In this document: positions 49,645-62,557 of the stretch, in pieces
Layout: each line of letters begins with the position of its first letter
How positions within the stretch are numbered: the stretch's first letter is position 1
Origin: Rhytidiadelphus loreus
Lineage: Eukaryota > Streptophyta > Bryopsida > Hypnales > Hylocomiaceae
Assembly: GCA_947034895.1 (NCBI GenBank)
Contig: OX344761.1
Span: 22,270,863 to 22,334,862, forward strand
DNA length: 64,000 bases
Reading direction: 5' to 3'
Program-made: the position numbers and the translations under genes
The notes under the pieces: model-generated
What the model was told of the DNA's origin: nothing
Databases searched by the model: none
Seen by the model: only the letters and a program-made list of their open reading frames with translations

Positions 49645-51266
49645 AGTATTTTTATTTATTTTAAGTTTGTGAATTTATGAGAAGGCCTTTTAATTTACAT
49701 GGGCTAGCATTGAATTTTGGCTTCATTTGGTTCTATTGGAGATTTTAACCTCTCATATCAACTTGAACTATGTCAAAGCTTGTAGAATTTGCTCATCAAG
49801 TATGTAATGTATAGTGTATACATGTTGTATAGCAGGGACCAATAACTATCCACCATCATGTACCATCTAAATCAGGATTTACCGACAAAGTCAAAATTAT
49901 AAAGTGTGCTTTTGCAATGACATTTCTTCTTATACATTTAAAAAACAAACAATGACACCTTTATCTTATATTTGTTCCATTATACATACAATTGTTTTGA
50001 ACTTGCAATGCTTTCAACAAATGTTGAAAAAAATAGATTGACTTCATAGTTTTTCTTGTAGTTTGTATATTTGAAAAAAGCAAAAGGTGGCAAAATTTTG
50101 TTGCATAATTAGTGAAAAACATTTTAATTTTCAAAATTCTATAATTTGATATAGGATATTAGTAATAGAACTTATTGAAGAAGGCCATGGACAAAGTTAG
50201 GGTGACATATTTCAATTTTAGTTATTATTGTTTATGCACTATGTGCTTAGAACATTAATGTGCCTCTATAGCTACATTTCTAAGGCTAGTTTTTACTCAG
50301 GTCAATTTTCACCCAAGTCAATTAAGAATACATGCATTGTATATAATGTTCATTAGGCAATTAAATTTCATTTGAGGGCAACTGCAACTGCATGGTTCAT
50401 TTGTAGTGTTGGATCTAAGTATGCTAGACCATGTACTTTTTTGAGTCACAATGCAATTTTTCAAGACCATATGACTTTGCACCTGATATTGCTTGAACTT
50501 GGAGGCTTTTTTTCCAAATTCTTTTGGATTTGCTAGACATAAGACATGTGAAGATCACTTGTGTTGTGTTGGTTTTTTGAAATAACCAAGTTACAGTGTG
50601 AGAAATTTGTACTTTTGGGATTATTATTAAATAGTCACATTGCACTTTTTCATGGAAAAGTACAAATATCTTGGTCATAGGAAGTTCAAATTCAATTTTT
50701 TTGGGGAGAAAAGAAAGTATAGAAGGGCAAAGGTTTGGAATTTGCTCTCAAAATTTTGTTTACACCACACTTTGGGCTGGAATTTGCCAATTAAGCCAAA
50801 CTTGGTTTGCAACGGATATCTGGTGCAAAAAGTGAGTTTTTTCCAATGGTGTTTGAGATTCTTGATGCCAACAAATAAAAGTTAATTCACAATACGATAT
50901 GATGAATCATTACATTATAACAATCGTGCACATTAATAAAATAAATTGATTAATGATGCCTATAACAAATTAGTAAATACCCCCTATTATAAATTATATA
51001 TAACTATCATATGGAATATATAATATATTATAATATATTGGCTTATAACTTTATCATTAATTATTATATAATGATAAATAATATATTATGTTTATATAAT
51101 AGTTAATAACTTATCATAGTTATGTATATAATATGATATATAATCATATATATGTTTATAACTATGATTAATCATCTATATAGATGATGTAACATGTATT
51201 ATGCTAATGATTATTATATACTATTATTATGTACTATAATGTACTATAACTATATATAACTATATA

Positions 51267-51368
<102 letters not shown>

Positions 51369-51426
51369 CATATAACTAATATAATATACATATATAATCA
51401 TTATATTAATATCATTATATAATATA

Positions 51427-52311
51427 CTCCCTCCGTCCCAAAATGATCTTCCTATTAGACAAAATGTTCTGGATTAAGCTTAAAAATTATAATTTTTAAA
51501 ATCCATTTTGACACTTGAGTAAATTTTGGTACTCTTTTATTATCCTAATTTTTTTAGTTTTGGATTAGTTTTTGACATGTAATTATCGCTCACTAAAAAG
51601 TGGAATTTTTGGGGTTTGGAAATAGAGCACCACTAGCCATTGATTAAGCCATCATTGTGAATTTTTTACCTGCCTAAATGAAGAAGGGCATAAATGTTTA
51701 AATTATGTAGGGTTAGTATGTCTAAATTAATTGGGACATCGTCAGTGATGCATGGCTAAATATATGGGGCCTTCTCATAACTTCATGCCTAGATTAGGTG
51801 GATTCTAACCCCTCCAAGGAAGGGGTCCAGATCGGGGGGGTTGGCTTTCTGGTGCCAGATTGCACCAAGAAAAAAAATCTGGCTAAAAAAGATTATAAAA
51901 AATGCCAAAAAAATTAGATCAAATCGCCAAACAACTTTGAAATTAAAAAAAAATATTAGATGAAATTGCCTAATTGTGGATGAAAACTATACCTTACATC
52001 CAATAAGTGGATGAAAGTTGCAATTTGGAGCACCACTATAACATTTTATATTGCCCTTCTTCAAAAACGAAAAAAAAAATCATGGTCCAGATTATAGGTT
52101 CTGATTGAAAGGTGATGGGGCCAGATTAGAAGATACTAGATAAGATTTGAGTCTTAAAATAAATAATGTAAGGTATTTTGGCCAACCTTTGTAAGTACAG
52201 TAGAATTGTAAGGCTTTCATATTTAGACCCTTGTTTCCACGTCATACCATGAAGATCTTTTGGGGACAAAAAATTAAGGCCAACAAGAAGATCATTTTGA
52301 GACGGAGGGAG
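51427..52311. mobile_element. Stowaway/mariner-like element, 885 bp, TA target duplication
   Basis: The left end CTCCCTCCGTCCCAAAATGA and the right end (minus strand CTCCCTCCGTCTCAAAATGA) match over 29 of the first 34 bases. TA lies directly outside both ends (51425-51426 and 52312-52313). CTCCCTCCGT with TA duplication is the hallmark of plant Stowaway elements of the Tc1/mariner superfamily. At 885 bp it is longer than most Stowaway MITEs but holds no recognisable transposase, so it is non-autonomous. Confidence 0.9.
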
Positions 52312-52352
52312 TAATATTAACATATATAATTATAATTATCGTATAGAAATAG

Positions 52353-52391
<39 letters not shown>

Positions 52392-55300
52392 GTATACTAT
52401 AAAGTATAACGTTATATCATGTTTACTAATAATAATGTTTATTATAATAATAATAACGTTATGTTATTATGTTATTATATAACGTTATAACGTATATTAT
52501 ATAATAATGTTATCAATGACATAGTTAATACATATTATATATATTATATAATCATGTTATAGTATTAATATATTATTATATTAATAAGTATAATACTATA
52601 TTATATGACATTAATATAATTATAATATATACACTTAGTTATAGTATCATAAGTTATATTAATGATATTATTAGTTAATATCATTAATAATTATATGATC
52701 ATCTATTGATAATCATAATGTTATAGTACATAATTATATCAATGATAATGTATAATTATATCAAAATGTTATTATATCATTATTATGTTATATTAATGTT
52801 ATTATAATAATATATACGTTCATAATAGTTATGATATGATATATGCATAATTATAGTTATATAATACTATGTTATCATTATGATCGTTATGAAAATTATA
52901 TAGATAATTATTATGTTATTATATATATTATATAATATATTTCATTGATATATAATATTTAAATTAAGATGGTTTATGATTATAGTGATAATTATCATAC
53001 TATAGGATCTTGAACTAGATAAGAATGGAAATGTATGGATAGAATTTCAGAACCTTTGACCCCATAAACAACAATAATTTAGCGTTTACGTGAAAAGACA
53101 CCCTTTTTCTCTTTGTCAAATTAAATTCTTAAAATTTGAAACTTTAAAGTTTGCAATACTGAGTTCTAAGGTTTAACCCCTTTAAGACCAAAGGGTTTCA
53201 TATTTTCAAAATTGTGAAGATGTACTACAAAATGCAACTTAGAATAATAATTTAATGAATTTTTTTAGTAAAATGTGTTAAATATGATGTACATATCATG
53301 TCCATATAGTTAGATTGTTGTAGTATTTTTCAATCAAAATTGAGACCAAAACTTCAAAAATCTTTCTAAAATAGATAACAAATTAAATATTTGTAATTTT
53401 CATGAAATTTTTTCTTAAAGATCAAAATAATATATTCAATTATAGCATTTTTTATCATTTTTATTTTGTCAATTTATTCAAGTTGTTTTTGAAGGGTCAT
53501 TTTTTGAACTTAAAAATTTGTTATTGAGGTCAAACAGACTCATACTTTCTTAACAATAGAAGATTTGCAAGAAAAGTCATTAGATGTGTTTTGGCCTACT
53601 ATGAGGGCCATTTCAAGTTGGTTCCCATTGTTGGAAACTAACCAGCAATGTTTGGAAGAAAAATAATAATAATTAAAAAAATTATTAAATAAAATAAAAT
53701 AAAATAAAAAAATTCAATGCTTGTTGATGTGGTAGTCTCTCGACCACGTTAGTAGGCTGCGTGGTGGAGATCCCAAAGTTTGGCTGCGGAGGGGAACGTA
53801 GCGAAAGTTACAACCTTTAACAAAAGTTGAAACTCATCTAATGTTTGAAAATCTAAGCCATAAAAATATAAGAAAAGTAAAACAATAATCTACAAATATT
53901 TAGATGGATGAAAAAATGAAGATTATGCTTGGGACATGTTTGCATTCATCCGTTGTTTAAAATTTGAACACATGGTATCTTTATAGTGGGGAATTGTATA
54001 GTACAAAGAATGATCTATGGAAAAAATTCAATAAGAATATTAAAATCAAACTTCATTCTTTAGGATTTAAAATTGAAGGAAATTTGAACTCTAAATGATT
54101 TTTAAAATTTTTAGAAAATTAATTACCCAGAGATTTGGAAAGTTGTAATTAATGAATTACTAATTTTATGAATTTTGAAACTTCATAAAATTGTAGGTTA
54201 TAAATTTAGAACTTTAAAAACTTGCAAACTGAAAATAGCAAGGAAAATATTTTATTTAGTGATTTGTACATTTTTATTTGTCACTTGAAAGTTTGCAATT
54301 TAGAAACTTGAATGCTTCAAATTTGCATATTTTTAATAATTTTAATTTACTAACTAAGTGCCTATGTATTTTCTTTAAATTTAATTTTGTATTTTGTTTT
54401 TACAGTAAGAATTTAAGATGCACAATTCAAATTGTGACGGTGTCTAGAATGCATAAAAAGCCAATTGGAAAACCCTTTGTTGGTAAGGATAATTTGGCTT
54501 TATTTAATACAAATTGAACATGTTAGTTACAAATTGTTGAATTTCAAAGCATTTTTTTCAAAATGAACTAAATAGAATAAAAAGGCAAAAAAATAAATTT
54601 ATAAATAGATACATGTAGGTAGTTGTTGTAATTGTATTCAATTGCTTCTGTGTCTCATTGGATATTATGGGATATTTTTTTAAATCATTGTTGTGAATGG
54701 ATTTATAGGTTAAGAACATAGAGAGATACCACCAAATAGATTTAGGTGAAGGTATAATAAATTATTTTGTTTGGCTTGATTTTGACTTTTGAACCAAAAC
54801 TATGAAAGTTTCAATGTTTAACATTCAACAAATTATAGAAATTAGGAAAAATGTAAAGACATTGAATCTCTTCATTTGTAGTGCCACCACAATTATTTTA
54901 TTTTATTGAACGATACTAGGAATTCAAAAAATAGCTCTCAAAAATGCACTTTTGGATTTTTGGTTTTTTTTCCCAAAAATCTAATTTAATTGAAAAATAA
55001 TAATTTGAATACGACAGTGGTGGTAAAGTTAGAGAAACTAAAGCCTCAAATTATACATTAATGAATTGTCAATTAAAGTGGTAACCTATCCAACTAGTTT
55101 CTTCACCAAAGAGTTCAACATTTGTCATGAATACAAATGGGCACATATACGGGGAAGATAAGACCCAAGGAAGGGAGTTATGGCCTAACCGTTAAAGTAT
55201 AAGAGTAAGAGTCATCATCTTGTTTCAAGAAGGAGACACGTCCTTCCACACATGCTTTTACTTATTTTATTTCAATTGCATTCTCTCCAATTCAATAGTT

Positions 55301-58127
55301 CTAAATTGTTCATGTTGTTTATATTCATCCACATCATACATGCTGTGTAGTTTTTTTGACAAAGCGTCAATGTACTTTCAAATGTATGATTCTCCAAGGA
55401 ATTCTAAGTTCAAAGAGTTTCATGCATCCAAGGTACTTAATGACATTTTTATTCAATGTTTGTTACAAACATCGCAAGTTTGGAGGTTAAAAAGTAGATT
55501 TTCTTGTGTTTTTATTCATCAATGAGTAGTGTCTCTATGTTTTGAACACTATACGATTTGCAATATTTATTGGAGTTTTTTATCTAGTATATCTTTCATC
55601 AAAATTTGTTTTAGATATTTCTAGTCATGTTCAAGATTGTCTATGAATTAGAGGTAGAGAACTAAGATTGCTCAATTGCTCATTTCCTCTCGAACATTTT
55701 TTGGAATTGTTGTATAATGAACACTCAAGTTATATTGTGACATAGAAGCTTTTTTGTATAGGTTGAACTTTGCTTGCCAATTGTTTAGTACTTCAATTCT
55801 TTTTGTTCATGTGTTAGGATCATTTGGAATTTGAAAAGTTAACTTATTTTCTATCTTTGCTACTTTAGACTATCAATTGTGTTGCTTTTAGTTGGATTTT
55901 AATAGTTGTTAATATGATAAAGACTATGTTATTTGTGATTAATGAACCTTCTTACTTAGTATAATCCTACACTACTATATTTTCAGTTGATTATGGTACA
56001 TTTTAGGATCGATGTCATTTGGAAAATGAATGTAGAGGGTTTAGTTCTTTGGTATTTTTATTTGCTATTGAGTTGGTAGTTCAATATTGTTTTGTGAACA
56101 TTCTTGTTGTTATTGTTGTACTTAGAACATTGCATTAGTTGTAGTCAATGGACCTTATGGCCTAGTTTGAGCCTCCCTGCCAATTATTCAAGCTATTTTT
56201 GGTCATTTGTTCGAATCATCAAGAAATAGGAGGTTGAAAGAAATAAACTTTAGGGGTCATTCTTTTCATAAAAGATTGCTAACTTTTGGAGATTTTTGTC
56301 ATTGTTATACTTGTAAATAGTGTGTGGCATCATAAAAAATCTAATGAAATTGCAACCAAATGTTATTGTTGTTTTGTGAACATTCTTGTTGTTTGGCATA
56401 ATCTTGGTTGCGATTTCATCAGAGTTTTTATGACCGTTTGAGCACTTATTGCAAATTGCTTAGCTATTTTTTTTTCCACTTAATTAATGTTACCAAGTTA
56501 CGTTTTTAGCATTTGACTTTGTGTTATATAATATATTTTGGCTTTTAAATTAACTTAATAATGTATTCCAGTCAATAGTACTTGAATATTTGAGACTTGG
56601 TATAGTCTCAATTTAATAGCAAAATACATTTTTGAAACAAGTAGTTACACTTTGAACCATCACCTTATAGTCAATGTTCTTCAAACTTGAAATTTATTAA
56701 ATGATTATTGTGCTCTTCCAACTTCAAGTCACAAACTTGAAGCCTAACATGGATTGTGGAAGTTCAATTCATTTTAGTAGTCTCTCCTAATTGTTGTGTA
56801 CAATTGTGTTAAAGCATTTGAACTTAATGAGCGTGGCAAATTCTATATTATTTTTATAACAAAGTTTGATATTTATTAAAATTTCTACATCTTCAAAGAT
56901 GAAAAACAAATAAATTAGGAAATAGAATCAAGAAAATTGTTTTCATATTTGTGTGGTTTTAGATCGTTGTGGCATGCTTTATTGCATGAAAAAACAATTG
57001 AAAAGCAATTGAGATAATAAAGACCTTGTTTTAAATTAGTTACCCTTAGAACACAAGGAGTCATCTTTGAAGGAACATCTTGAATAAATGGAAGCACTAG
57101 AGATATATTAGACAATGAAAAAATGTGATTTTCTCACTATGAGATAATTGTTACATTGTAGACAATTGTTGACTGATGTAATTTTTGCAAAAGTAGGCAA
57201 TGGCTTTAGGTTGACTTTGCATATTAACTCAAGAGGTCAACATTACTAGTAATCTATAGTCAATACTTCGATATCTTTCCACTTACTACTAATTATTTGT
57301 TTGTTTTTACTATATAACTAATTTGAGAGCTTCCAATGGATATGCAAAATATAGCAATGCGGATAAAAAGGAGACTAATAATAAAAGAACTATTTAGCTA
57401 TGCTAGTAACAATGCTTCTAAAGACATGCCAGAATCTGTGGTACATTAAAGTTCTCTTTGTTGTGACTCACACTACTCTTAATCTTTGGAATCATAAAGT
57501 GAGCTTTTAAAAGCTTTGAAGGTTCAATCGATCAATTTGATTTTGGAAAACCAATGATTAAGTGGAAGAATCTTCAACTAATTATTTTACTCTAGAAATC
57601 CTATCAACATTTTTTTGGTAGCACTTCCAAAACTTTTGTAATTTATGATGTACAATTTATGATAGATTAATTCTTCTTCTAATATATGAAATATATAATT
57701 ATCAATTAATGTATTGGATAATTCATACATGCATTGAGGTTGTGGGATTGATTGTATTATTAGAATGTTAAAAAGGGTCTTAGAAACTCTATGTTAATAG
57801 TCATAATACTTTTTATCCAAAATATACCATATGCATTCAAAGTGCCATTAGAGGTTTATCATTTGGAACAAACAGCATTTTTCAATGTCCAATTCATATT
57901 CTTAATTCAAATATTAAAAAATTTGAATTATATAGTTTGCTCAACAAAAAAATAACATAAACCTTTGGCTAGTATATGAAAACACAATCCTAATTCAAGC
58001 TTGAGGGTTGAAAATGCAATCATCAATTTATTGAATAATTGAACAATCCTTGTCTACTCCAATTTTTTGCAAGAAAAAACCAAAAGAATAGACCTACTTC
58101 CTCCAAAACAAAAATCAAGTGTAAGGA
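52312..58127. other. AT-rich intergenic DNA, no gene seen
   Basis: 52312-52980 is an A/T block with a short TA run at about 52357-52386. A TTAACCCC piggyBac-type start lies at 53173. 55160-55240 has a loose tRNA-like stretch (GGCCTAACCGTTAAAG) that may be an old SINE. Apparent frames at 54278 and 55220 lack any family signal. Confidence 0.5.
53173..53205. repeat. Orphan piggyBac-type terminus, opposite orientation
   Basis: TTAA (53173-53176) is followed by CCCCTTTAAGACCAAAGG, the mirror form of the termini at 49279 and 49640. No partner end was found downstream. Confidence 0.35.
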
Positions 58128-58475
58128 ATGTCGGAGAGGGAAGAGGAGTGCAAAGACACCTCCTCTCCAAACTTGGTGACTTCTTCAATGGAGGTCTTTG
58201 ATCCCCCTATGATTTGTCCAAGTGGAGTGTGTCCTGTCTCCATCTTGGCATATCCTCAAACCTATATTTTGACAAAAAAAGAAATAACAAAATTTGAGTT
58301 CAAGATTGAAACTATGTTGAGGTGCTTTATAGGAGAGTCTAGTAAACACATTCCAAAACATCACTTGATGGGAACCCGTGTAGCAGAAAATTGTACAAGA
58401 GGCATGAAGAAACGGAGGTACCTATTAGCAGCAGCTGTACGGGTACACAATCAAGAGAATTGGTTGGAGCCTTAA
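58128..58475 (+). CDS. Hypothetical ORF, 115 aa
   Basis: The ATG at 58128 opens 115 codons starting MSEREEECKDTSSP, with an acidic N-terminus, a middle with four cysteines, and a basic GMKKRRY near the end. No family is recognised. Surroundings are AT-rich with no clear promoter. It may be an exon remnant or chance. Confidence 0.2.
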   Translation: MSEREEECKDTSSPNLVTSSMEVFDPPMICPSGVCPVSILAYPQTYILTKKEITKFEFKIETMLRCFIGESSKHIPKHHLMGTRVAENCTRGMKKRRYLLAAAVRVHNQENWLEP

Positions 58476-61400
58476 TTGACCAAAAGCTTACTCATGAAGG
58501 ATGAAAAATCCTAATGATTCCTATTTTTTGTGTTTGAAATTGAGGATGTGGGAGAAAGCTACTTAATTACATAAAACTAGATTTGAATGTATACTAATGA
58601 TAATCAATTGGCATATAAGGGCTTTGAAGAATCGCTTGCAAGGGTCTTTAAATAGGGCAATTTGCACATTGTGGTACATATAATCATATCATATACTTAA
58701 GGTGCACAACATGCTTGATTTGCATTAGTTTTTTTTACTAAAGCTTTGAAATTTGCACTAAAATATCCACCTCTTTTTTGCCACAATTAATTCATGACTT
58801 TTATAACAAATTTTAAGACAATTCAAAAACACCAAATATATTGAAGTATGCAAAACAAAAATCTAAAATATTATGAACATAAAAAACAATTAGGATAATT
58901 GCAAACTACAATACACAAAGTCCTATCATACACTCAACATGCATAGAAATGTTTGATTTGCGCTAGTATTGCATCAAAATTGCAATATTGGCAACAAAAA
59001 CGATCAATTAGCATATCCATTCCTTGTTTTTTTACAAAAAATTCAAAATAAATCCACCCTCATGTTTTTTATAAAAAAAAATTTATAAAAAAAAAAATTA
59101 TAAATATATATTTTAAACCTCTGAATTTGAATTTAAGACTTTATTCTTCAAAATTGGATATAAAAATTCAAAAAATCCTAAAATAGTATCAACAATTTCA
59201 AGTATGAGGAGGTTTAAAAAAAATGGTGGTTATATTGTTGAGATAGATTTAGCCTCCATGCCAATTCCCAAAAATTATCTTCCACCCCAAGTGCAATTGT
59301 AAATTTACCATAGGCATTCTTCAAGTTTATAAAAACACCATCTCAAAGTGTATTATGATACAAAACCTTGTGTATCACAGCTTTGAATACTCCCATAATA
59401 ACTACACGTAAATGAAGCCAAAGAGGTGTTTCATGAGAAAATTGTCAAGATGTTGAAATATTGAAATATAATAATATTGAATTCAAGCAAAGAGAGACAA
59501 GACTGGAACTATGGAAGGAGAGCTATCAGAGTGTCATGGGCAGCAAAATATTGGAAGATGAGCCTATAGAATGAAGCTGAGGTTTCATCCGTGAAGGACC
59601 ATTTGTTCAAATTTCAAACAACTGAGGAATGCAAACATGTCCCAAGCACACAAAATCTTCACATAGGAAGGCTTGATCTTTGCTAAATATTGGCCAGAGC
59701 TCTTGTTAAGTATGAACTAGAACTGGCTTGAGTTTTTAAATTGCAATCTCATCACATTTTGTGATACCGGTACAGCTTGCGCTTGTTGCTCTTTCGGAGG
59801 AGGAGACAGTTGCTCAGTAGCAAGCAACAAGAATTTTAACCGACAGGTTGAGAACTGGCACAGAACATCAGATTTTGTGAAGTGGAGGAGCCTTACTTTG
59901 AATACATGAAGTGGGTCAACGCTTGCTTGCTTGAGACACGAGCTTCGTAATTTCCAAGCTTCAACAGGGAAATCTGACGTCAACAAAAATATGAGGCCCA
60001 GATTAATGGCCATGGCCAAGCAGTTGCTACTGGAGCATGCGGGTCTAAATCTTTATGCAATGCTTGGTAAATCGCAATCAGAGAGTGATTACGAGAGCAC
60101 GCCGATCTTCAGAGCCTGTGATATATACCTCATAAATTTGATGGAAAATTTGCAGATTTCGATTGGACAGAAGGAAAGACGGATGCACTTCGAGAAGTCT
60201 CCTTCGAACACAGGAAAATATCCAATATGGAAATTAGACTACAACTGTCCTCTTAAATTGTCCTATTCTATCATGATCACTGGTGTCTGCTAGTCTATCA
60301 TCACTGGACATTGACTACGGAATTCTTCAAAAATTCCAGAGAGATGGATTTCTCCTGTGGAATATCAGGACCTCAAAAAGCTCAATGGTGGCGTATCTGT
60401 ATTCGAAGACCGGCAGGAACTGCCGTTTAATGCTGCAGCCCTTGAAGACATCTTGAAGGACTTAGAGAAGGAGTCCGTGCTTGAGTTTCTTCGACTGCAT
60501 GCAGGGGGGGGGTTCGTTTTGCGTTCCGTGTCCGTCTAGGACATCACTTAATTGAACTTGGTGTTCCACAACTCATTATCTTGTTTTCATTACTTGGTAG
60601 TTCTGACTATAGTGGCACATTTCAAGCAGCATAATTACGAATATCAAATATTCGATTGCTATGTCCACGCAGTTTGCTGGAGGATTCGATGCTGAAAGCA
60701 TGGCAGCTTTTGAATTTTTACGAAACCGTGCTCAGACATAGAGCTCTCAACGAGAGCATCCAAAGCCTGCGGTAGGTTTGGTTTATCATTCCATCCATTG
60801 TTGCTGTCTGTTATATAAATTCCGAACGATACCATCTTACCGAGCAACAGATCCATGTGAGTTACTGTCACCGCGCGATTAGTGGATCTAACTGAGTGGA
60901 AATGTACAAAACTGTCTTGAGCTAATAAGGGGATGTCTAGGACCTTGATTGTAGATCCTGCACCAGCGAACATTATGGTAAAGTATTCGGAACGTTAGTT
61001 ATCTCACTGCAGCCGTATCTGCAATTTAGTTATTAAATACGGTAGTTTAGTTCGTCTTCCAATTTTGACCCCCCACCCTCGATATCGATCGGCAGATACT
61101 TGACTCCAATTTCTCCCACTTGTGCGTGCTAGTTCTGACTTCACCTACCAAAATTAATGGATCACGTTGTGAGAATAGGTACGTGAAGAAGACTCCACAA
61201 GTCCACACTCCTCAGTGCTCCCAATGTCGTTCCCTCTGCCGAGACACTGGCACTGTCATTAGTACTGTGTGAGCGGTGTGTCACAGCGCCAGTCGGTTCA
61301 TTAAATGAGCACATGGCCGGTACTGTTGAGAAAATGAACTGCCGTCACAGTCGGCAACCTCTCAGCTCAATTCCTAATCCCTGCACCTTCAAAATGAAGA

Positions 61401-62059
61401 ATGAGACCGTCATACCAGCAATGTTTAACTGATTGATCGAGAAGAGTTCGTTTCAGAGACTTACCGTTACTTATCAATTTTAGTGAATGACTGGATTGAT
61501 CAATCATATACTCTGTACATAGTGACGAGCTGAGTAGTATATAGTAGTACCGGAGAATCTTCAACGATCGGTCCCATTTACACGTAAACCCGGCGTCCCA
61601 AATCACTACATTATTCACTGTCACTTCAACGCCACTTTCAATCACGATGCGACCATTTCAATGCCAGTTTCAATCACAAGGCCTGGCGAAGTTTTTGCAT
61701 TCAATTCGATGCAGTTTTCCTACAGTGACACCGAATCCGTCAGAGAGATAGCATTTAACAGATCCACAATCAGTTGGATCAGTTGGTAGGCACAGCACAT
61801 GATCGAAATAGGTCTCTTCAATCTCTCGACCCTTAGTGTAAGATATAACCCGCCTCTGCTGCTGCTCAGATTGCTAGAAAGCTGGTGCTGGAAACCCAGG
61901 TTCCAGCTCCTTCCTGAGCAGCGATACGGCACGGAGAACTTGTCAGAATATATTGAAAGGGCTGCAAGGGCTGCAGGGCGCCATAGCCACTAAGTCGGCC
62001 ACCAAGTGCCAGGTTTTCGTCAGGTTGCTCTTGATCGACTGATCGATCTTGGTCTGGCC
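58476..62059. other. Spacer with weak ORFs and the upstream region of PR-1
   Basis: Weak open frames lie at 60009-60293 (plus; MAMAKQLLLEHAGL start), 60357-60539 (plus) and 60659-60973 (minus; ATG start, 104 aa). None shows a known domain, and the first two could be exon remnants of one decayed gene. 61000-62059 is the likely PR-1 upstream region; no TATA box could be chosen with confidence. Confidence 0.3.
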
Positions 62060-62557
62060 ATGGCGGCCGCCGTGCTTCTTCTGCTCCTTGTGGTGGCATC
62101 CCAGCTTTCGCATTGTGCCATTGCGCAGTTCCCCGCGGCTTTAGTCGATGGCTTTCTCCGTCCACAAAACATCGCCCGTGCGCAGCTTCGTCTGCCTCCC
62201 TTGCAATGGGACGCACGGCTGGCGAATTACGCACAAGGCTGGGCGAACCAGCGTCGCGCCTTCGGCGACTGCCGGTTGCAGCACTCGGGGGGACCGTATG
62301 GGGAGAATATCTTCTGGGGATCGGGGAAGGCGTGGCAACCGGCGGAAGCGGCGAACGCGTGGGTGAATGAGCGCCAGTGGTACCGCTACTACAGCAACTC
62401 CTGTGTGTATTACAACAAGTGCGGGCATTACACGCAAGTGGTGTGGAGAGGGACTAATCGGGTTGGGTGTGGGAGATCGGTGTGTAACGACGGGAATGTG
62501 TTCATGACTTGTAATTACTACCCGCCTGGGAACTGGGTGGGGCAAAGACCTTACTGA
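62060..62557 (+). CDS. Pathogenesis-related protein 1 (CAP superfamily), secreted, 165 aa
   Basis: The ATG at 62060 starts a typical signal peptide (MAAAVLLLLLVVASQL), with cleavage likely after the CAIA segment. The mature CAP domain shows the family signatures: LPPLQWDARLANYAQGWA, 'CRLQHSGGPYGENIFWGSG', 'AANAWVNERQWY', HYTQVVW and CNYYPPGN. Six cysteines (in GDCR, SNSC, NKCG, VGCG, SVCN and MTCN) fit the three disulfides of PR-1. The cavity histidines and glutamates are in place (HSGGPYGEN, HYTQ). A longer frame starts upstream at 62006, but only without an ATG. The protein is apoplastic; PR-1 proteins bind sterols and mark defence responses, though basal function varies. The gene is intronless. 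Degenerate copies of its 3' end follow downstream. Confidence 0.93.
   Translation: MAAAVLLLLLVVASQLSHCAIAQFPAALVDGFLRPQNIARAQLRLPPLQWDARLANYAQGWANQRRAFGDCRLQHSGGPYGENIFWGSGKAWQPAEAANAWVNERQWYRYYSNSCVYYNKCGHYTQVVWRGTNRVGCGRSVCNDGNVFMTCNYYPPGNWVGQRPY

Noticed and set aside
55165..55240. tRNA-like GGCCTAACCGTTAAAG stretch
   Set aside because: Box B is too degraded (TTTCAAGAAGG) to support a SINE or tRNA gene.
60659..60973. Minus-strand ORF of 104 codons with ATG
   Set aside because: No recognisable domain, promoter or splice context; kept only as a note in the spacer entry.
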